A DNA stretch of 42,357 bases from Dysgonamonadaceae bacterium (GTDB lineage Bacteria > Bacteroidota > Bacteroidia > Bacteroidales > Azobacteroidaceae): contig JAIRZF010000116.1 in the NCBI GenBank assembly GCA_031267385.1, positions 1-42,357 of the forward strand. Direction: 5' to 3'. Position numbers and translations under genes: made by a program. The notes under the pieces were generated by a model that saw nothing but the letters and a program-made list of their open reading frames with translations, did not search any database and was not told the origin of the DNA. Shown here one piece after another: positions 39,101-42,357 of this stretch; positions within the stretch are counted from its first letter, which is position 1, and every line of letters starts with the position of its first letter.

Positions 39101-39282
39101 GGATGAAGTCTCTGGGTTTAAATAATTTGAGACTATACACGAATGCATATAACCTCATTACTATAAGCGCCCTGGGACTTTACGATGTGGATCCGGAATC
39201 AAGTTCCGGCAGCGATGTTGCTGCTTATTCAAGCTATCCTCAGATGAAAATTGTGAATTTTGGCCTGAGAGCTGTATTTTAA
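36151..39282 (+). CDS. SusC/RagA-family TonB-linked outer membrane protein
   Basis: N-terminal 'VKGTVIDETGEPLIGASIIEIEKPANGSIANVDGVFTI' (carboxypeptidase-regulatory-like). Plug 'ISIRARTAFNEASLRPLILIDDIE...VLKDASTTAMYGIKGANGVILVTTKRG'. Ends 'NFGLRAVF'. Confidence 0.97.
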   Translation: MKKNIIILLLIMLPFGIFAQELAVKGTVIDETGEPLIGASIIEIEKPANGSIANVDGVFTINVTSSTSKIRISYVGYNPVELDVKPEMGTIAMDPSSITLQQVKIVGAYGKTKVINQVGAISQMSNKDLKRSPAANIQNALAGAVPGLFQQQTSGQPGKDAASISIRARTAFNEASLRPLILIDDIETSYSTLAALDVNEIETLSVLKDASTTAMYGIKGANGVILVTTKRGTDSAPKITYSGEYGLQMPTVYNKTLRSYDGLKVLQTHYSNDNVSLGSNPSSLDKRFPDLFGKTSSGRDYLDYYRTGEDPYHFPDVDWYNEVMRKAAPQTKHNIDIRGGTAMVKYFVNFGLLRQEGILKNFKNQDGFNSNYYYNRYNIRANVDVELIKDLTLTLSSGAILGETNQPYNVDPRASGGAWNFWRKMAGGVLLPWSFPVKNHDGSHGGTTRGYATINPVTMLTHSGYDRLFANNLSGNISLNYDLNRYVKGLRIKGTMALTSLWGYERRLRRGEFPDFTYLDFESLNLVRVKTGVDPLPALAVTTANTSPSRNITSQFVANYDREFGVHEVSIIGVANMTTSRSGANDPYNYRGVSGKLGYTYDKRYIAEVNFGYNGSDRFKGKKKYGLFPAVSLGWNISEEKFMKPLLQSVSIDYWKIRGSWGIGGSDYVPGGNYIYLEKYARSTADAQRYYFGENPITWQGIRPDQLGNDNVTWQKEEKINIGTDIYAFNNKLKASVDVFKQHRYDQLIDRASVPELTGLKMPKANLGIIDGKGYEIELNWRSKIGQVNYSLRGTYYKATTKVIEDDKVFATYPLTKTKGHPRGQIYGYIWDGFYQNEKEIAALPDARGTIYPGDLKYKDISGPDGVPDGKITLHDRTAIGKPYFPDVTYGFSLSLDYKGFDFSMMWQGAADAMLSSSGILQIGGVNGKPRKIHQDVWSPENRNPAMPRTAGPNFDVSTFWLRNASYLRLKNLELGYTFKGYSWMKSLGLNNLRLYTNAYNLITISALGLYDVDPESSSGSDVAAYSSYPQMKIVNFGLRAVF

Positions 39283-39313
39283 TGGGTGTTGAAATTAATT
39301 TATCGATTTTATT

Positions 39314-41113
39314 ATGAACAAATTTATAAAATATCTAACAATAGGATTATTCGCAATGAGTGTGCTATTCGCATGCAGTGAGTCGAATACGGGATTTTCA
39401 GACCCGGATACAACTGTTTTTAACAAAGAAATAGTCTTCAAAGACAGTCTTATGTCTTTTGAATTTGTAGCCGGAATATATGCACAAATGGTGGATATAA
39501 ATTATTTTCTGGACAATGGTATATATTCGGGTTCCTGCTGGATGTGGGACGATGCTTCCAACAATTCGCACCAGGTATATACCGGATCGGCTCAAATGTC
39601 GTACCGATGGACTACAAATACGGTAACATCAACCGACGCCAGGACAAAACGTCACTGGACGATTCCTTACAGTTGTATTTTCAGGGTTAATACTGTTTTG
39701 AATAATATTGAAAAAACTCCAATAAGTAGTAGTATACAGGAGCGGTTGAAAGCGGAAGTCCGTTTCATCCGTGCATACCAGTATTACCATCTATTGCGTT
39801 GTTTTGGAGGAACCCCTATTTACGGAGATATGGAAGTCGGACCGTCATCGGATTTGAAAGTATTCAGCCGTGCAACTTTTGAAGAACAGGTTGACTATAT
39901 TGTAAAAGAATGTACGGAAATAGCCCGGATACTACCTCCCGATTATGAATCGAAAGACTATGGGCGTGCGACTTCCGGAGCCGCACTGGCATTGAAAGCT
40001 CGTGTGCTGCTTTACGCGGCAAGTCAGTTAAATAACAATAATAATTTACCGGCAGGAGTAACACAGTGGCCGGCAGAATTGGTTCCGGTATTGAAATATC
40101 CCAATTATGATAAAGAAAGATGGAAAAAAGCGGTCGATGCCGCAAAAGCGGTCATTGACCTGAACCGTTATTCCCTGGTTGTGGATAATACAACAAGACC
40201 GGGCAATGGTTTTTATACCATGCAAATAACCCGTAAAAATTCGGAAATAATTTTTCCGCTATTGAAAAATAACAATAGCCGTTATCCTGCAAATTGTTTT
40301 TTGCCTAAATCTACCGGAGGCTCTCCTCAGTCCTGGCCTATCCAAAATCTCGTAGATGCGTTTCTCATGAAAGACGGAAAGAGAATTGATGACAAAAATT
40401 CAAAGTATAATTACGCTGTGGAAACAATGTACGAAAACCGGGATCCGAGGTTTTACTACACAATACTGTACGATGGCGCAATGTGGAGGCAAAGTTCTTC
40501 CTCCGCTACAAAAGTAAGGCTTAACATGAGTGCGGCATCTACTACTACGGATAAATTTGAGTGGGGAGCCAATAACAATAAGACCGGTTATTTGTGGAGG
40601 AAATTCTGTAGCGAAGACATGGCTGGTAATGGCCCCGGATATACGGATTGGGGATTTCCTTTCATTCGTTTTGCAGAGATGTATCTTGCTTATGCTGAAG
40701 CTCTTAATGAATATTATGGTCCGGGTTCTCACAGAAATGAAATACAGGAGCAGATAATCAAAATCCGGGAAAGAGCAGGTATTGATCCGGGAGATAATGG
40801 GCTTTATGGTATTCCCGCAGGTTGGACTCAGGAACAAATGCGCGATTTGATCTTCAACGAAAGGAGAATTGAATTTGCTGCCGAGGAAGCAATTCACTAT
40901 TTCGACATGAAAAGATGTAATTTACTTGTAAAATACAAATCGGAAGTCCCTATAAAAATAGCACAATGGAATAAACCTTATCCTACTACCGACGTGGAAT
41001 TCATAATCCCATATAATGCCAGGTTCGATCCGGGAAGACAATATTTTTTCCCCATCCCTCCCGGTGAAATTGATAAGGTAGGGAAAAGTTTGATCCAAAA
41101 TCCGGGATGGTAA
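39314..41113 (+). CDS. RagB/SusD family nutrient uptake outer membrane lipoprotein
   Basis: Lipobox LFAC. 'AEVRFIRAYQYYHLLRCFGGTPIYGD', 'IFNERRIEFAAEEAIHYFDMKRCN', C-terminal 'SLIQNPGW'. Confidence 0.95.
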   Translation: MNKFIKYLTIGLFAMSVLFACSESNTGFSDPDTTVFNKEIVFKDSLMSFEFVAGIYAQMVDINYFLDNGIYSGSCWMWDDASNNSHQVYTGSAQMSYRWTTNTVTSTDARTKRHWTIPYSCIFRVNTVLNNIEKTPISSSIQERLKAEVRFIRAYQYYHLLRCFGGTPIYGDMEVGPSSDLKVFSRATFEEQVDYIVKECTEIARILPPDYESKDYGRATSGAALALKARVLLYAASQLNNNNNLPAGVTQWPAELVPVLKYPNYDKERWKKAVDAAKAVIDLNRYSLVVDNTTRPGNGFYTMQITRKNSEIIFPLLKNNNSRYPANCFLPKSTGGSPQSWPIQNLVDAFLMKDGKRIDDKNSKYNYAVETMYENRDPRFYYTILYDGAMWRQSSSSATKVRLNMSAASTTTDKFEWGANNNKTGYLWRKFCSEDMAGNGPGYTDWGFPFIRFAEMYLAYAEALNEYYGPGSHRNEIQEQIIKIRERAGIDPGDNGLYGIPAGWTQEQMRDLIFNERRIEFAAEEAIHYFDMKRCNLLVKYKSEVPIKIAQWNKPYPTTDVEFIIPYNARFDPGRQYFFPIPPGEIDKVGKSLIQNPGW

Positions 41114-41127
41114 ATTGTCTCCATGAA

Positions 41128-41165
41128 ATGAACCCCAAAAGTTTGACAAAAAACTTTTGGGGTTC
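41128..41165. terminator. Perfect 16-bp stem hairpin between convergent genes (bidirectional terminator candidate)
   Basis: tgaaccccaaaagttt (41128-41143), gacaaa loop, aaacttttggggttca (41150-41165). Confidence 0.75.
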
Positions 41166-41193
41166 ATATTTGTAAATAAGTTCTATCTATTTC

Positions 41194-41544
41194 TTATTGA
41201 GTATCAGCATCATAAAGGTTTTTCATTCCAATCAACTTATTTTGAACTTCGATATCAAATCGACTAATATCCTCTAACGTTAATACTCCATCATAGAAAA
41301 GTCCAAGAATTGTCAAAAAATAATATGAGCCGGTCAAACCATCATATCGCTTTGCAATCTGTTTATCGAAAGAAGTAACTTTCTTGTACAATTTAAGATA
41401 AAGTTCATGCGGGTCTCCGGTTTTCCACTCCAAACTATTGGTAAGTTTTGTTATTTTATCGGTAAATGATTTACATTCACGCTGAAGTCCGAGTTGTATC
41501 AACTCGCGAGCGATTTTTTTCTGACTTTTGGATAGTTCAATCAT
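41194..41544 (-). CDS. Hypothetical protein
   Basis: 116-aa helical-looking ORF (MIELSKSQKKIARELIQLGLQRE...) with coding-like composition. Adjacent to a defence-gene-like mosaic ORF. Confidence 0.65.
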   Translation of the reverse strand: MIELSKSQKKIARELIQLGLQRECKSFTDKITKLTNSLEWKTGDPHELYLKLYKKVTSFDKQIAKRYDGLTGSYYFLTILGLFYDGVLTLEDISRFDIEVQNKLIGMKNLYDADTQ

Positions 41545-41622
41545 GGTGTATTTTCGTTTAAATTTATTGCATTTTTCCCTTTTTCAGTTGTAATATATTT
41601 TTGCTCCTGATGGTTGGGATTA

Positions 41623-42348
41623 TCAGGAAAAGTCATTGAGGCGCATATTTTTTAATATTCTTTTTGCCGGAACCAAGTTCTTCCGCCCGTAAGATTCAAT
41701 CAGGTTGACGCAAACCATATCGCGGTCGTTGTACCTCACATCCGGGTCGGTGGACAATGGATTCAGAAAGCGTTTATAGCTCATATTCCGGTATATAGCA
41801 TCAGTACGATGCCAAGGACAACAATTCAGCACCGTTTGTTCCTTGCTAAACAAAAGGACAACCGCAAGAATATAGCCCTCTTGATTTGTCAACGGGTCTC
41901 TCGCCAAAAACCTACCGAATATTTGATTTAACTCCTTGATATGCGCTTCCGACAAGTAGTTTTTAGCAATTGCCACATCCGATTTCATGATTTTGCCATC
42001 GGGGGCTAATTTCCAATTAGTCAGTCCCATGTTGATTTTGCTTGCATCAACGTTCGTATAAATAATTTCAGCCGCTGTCAGACCGGTAATCGCCCAATGC
42101 AATTTGTTTTGTACTTTGGCATAAAAATGCCGGGTAACAAGGGAATCTTTCTGGTAATCGTCAGCCGTAGCGTAAAATTCACTCAATACCTGTGTCGCCC
42201 AAATGCGAAACTGTATGGCATAGTTTGCCGTTTTATAAGGCTGTCCGGCAAAAACATCACATACTGCTTTTGCTGCATCTGCCTGAAAACGTTGGTGTTT
42301 GAATTTTAATTTCATAGTTTTATTCTTCATAGTAATATGAATAATCAA
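41623..42348 (-). pseudogene. Mosaic ORF: type III restriction Res N-terminus + RhuM-like core + AlbA/Schlafen-type C-terminal fragment
   Basis: 'MKLKFKHQRFQADAAKAVCDVFAGQPYKT' resembles the type III Res subunit N-terminus. 'FRIWATQVLSEF...FYAKVQNKLHWAITGLTAAEIIYTNVDASKINMGLTNWK...KSDVAIAKNYLSEAHIKELNQI' is RhuM-like. 'EGYILAVVLLFSKEQTVLNCCPWHRTDAIYR...VRYNDRDMVCVNLIESY' resembles the AlbA_2/ATP-binding (Schlafen-like) family C-terminal region. Single open frame. The probable ATG is the internal MKLKFKH or MKNKTMKLKF. Confidence 0.6.
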
Positions 42349-42357
42349 TTCCTTTCA

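Noticed and set aside
1-42357. CRISPR arrays, complete transposases/integrases, rRNA operons
   Set aside because: No regularly spaced short repeats, no recognisable transposase or integrase signatures, and no rRNA-like sequence seen when reading the window.

Overview
The window looks like a Bacteroidales-type (Bacteroidota) chromosome segment. I infer this from T9SS type-A C-terminal sorting domains, SusC/SusD pairs, a hybrid two-component regulator and TAnnTTTG-like -7 promoter boxes. Main parts: (i) 3-875, the 3' end of a T9SS-sorted Ig/PKD-like protein, followed by a nested GC-rich inverted repeat. (ii) 1054-21535, a minus-strand, mostly tightly spaced cluster. In transcription order it holds a PKD-like lipoprotein, an outer-membrane beta-barrel protein, a 1316-aa TANFOR-like protein with an internal HELGHG metallopeptidase and a C-terminal serine-hydrolase-like region, two AT-rich membrane-protein genes, a 1469-aa exported protein of unknown function, an Fn3-like exported protein, and a ~1744-aa SprB-repeat adhesin with a T9SS sorting domain. 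I read this as a candidate T9SS-linked polymorphic-toxin/immunity locus; this is the most interesting system here. (iii) Housekeeping block: S41 C-terminal processing protease, PfkB-family sugar/nucleoside kinase, tRNA-Asn(GTT). (iv) A divergent pair: an uncharacterised 450-aa protein and a VWA protein. (v) A hybrid two-component regulator followed by two tandem SusC/SusD pairs with no recognisable degradative enzyme. (vi) At the right edge, a small hypothetical gene and an ORF that reads as an in-frame mosaic of type III restriction Res N-terminus, RhuM, and a Schlafen/AlbA-type protein C-terminus. All family assignments come from reading motifs; no database search was run.
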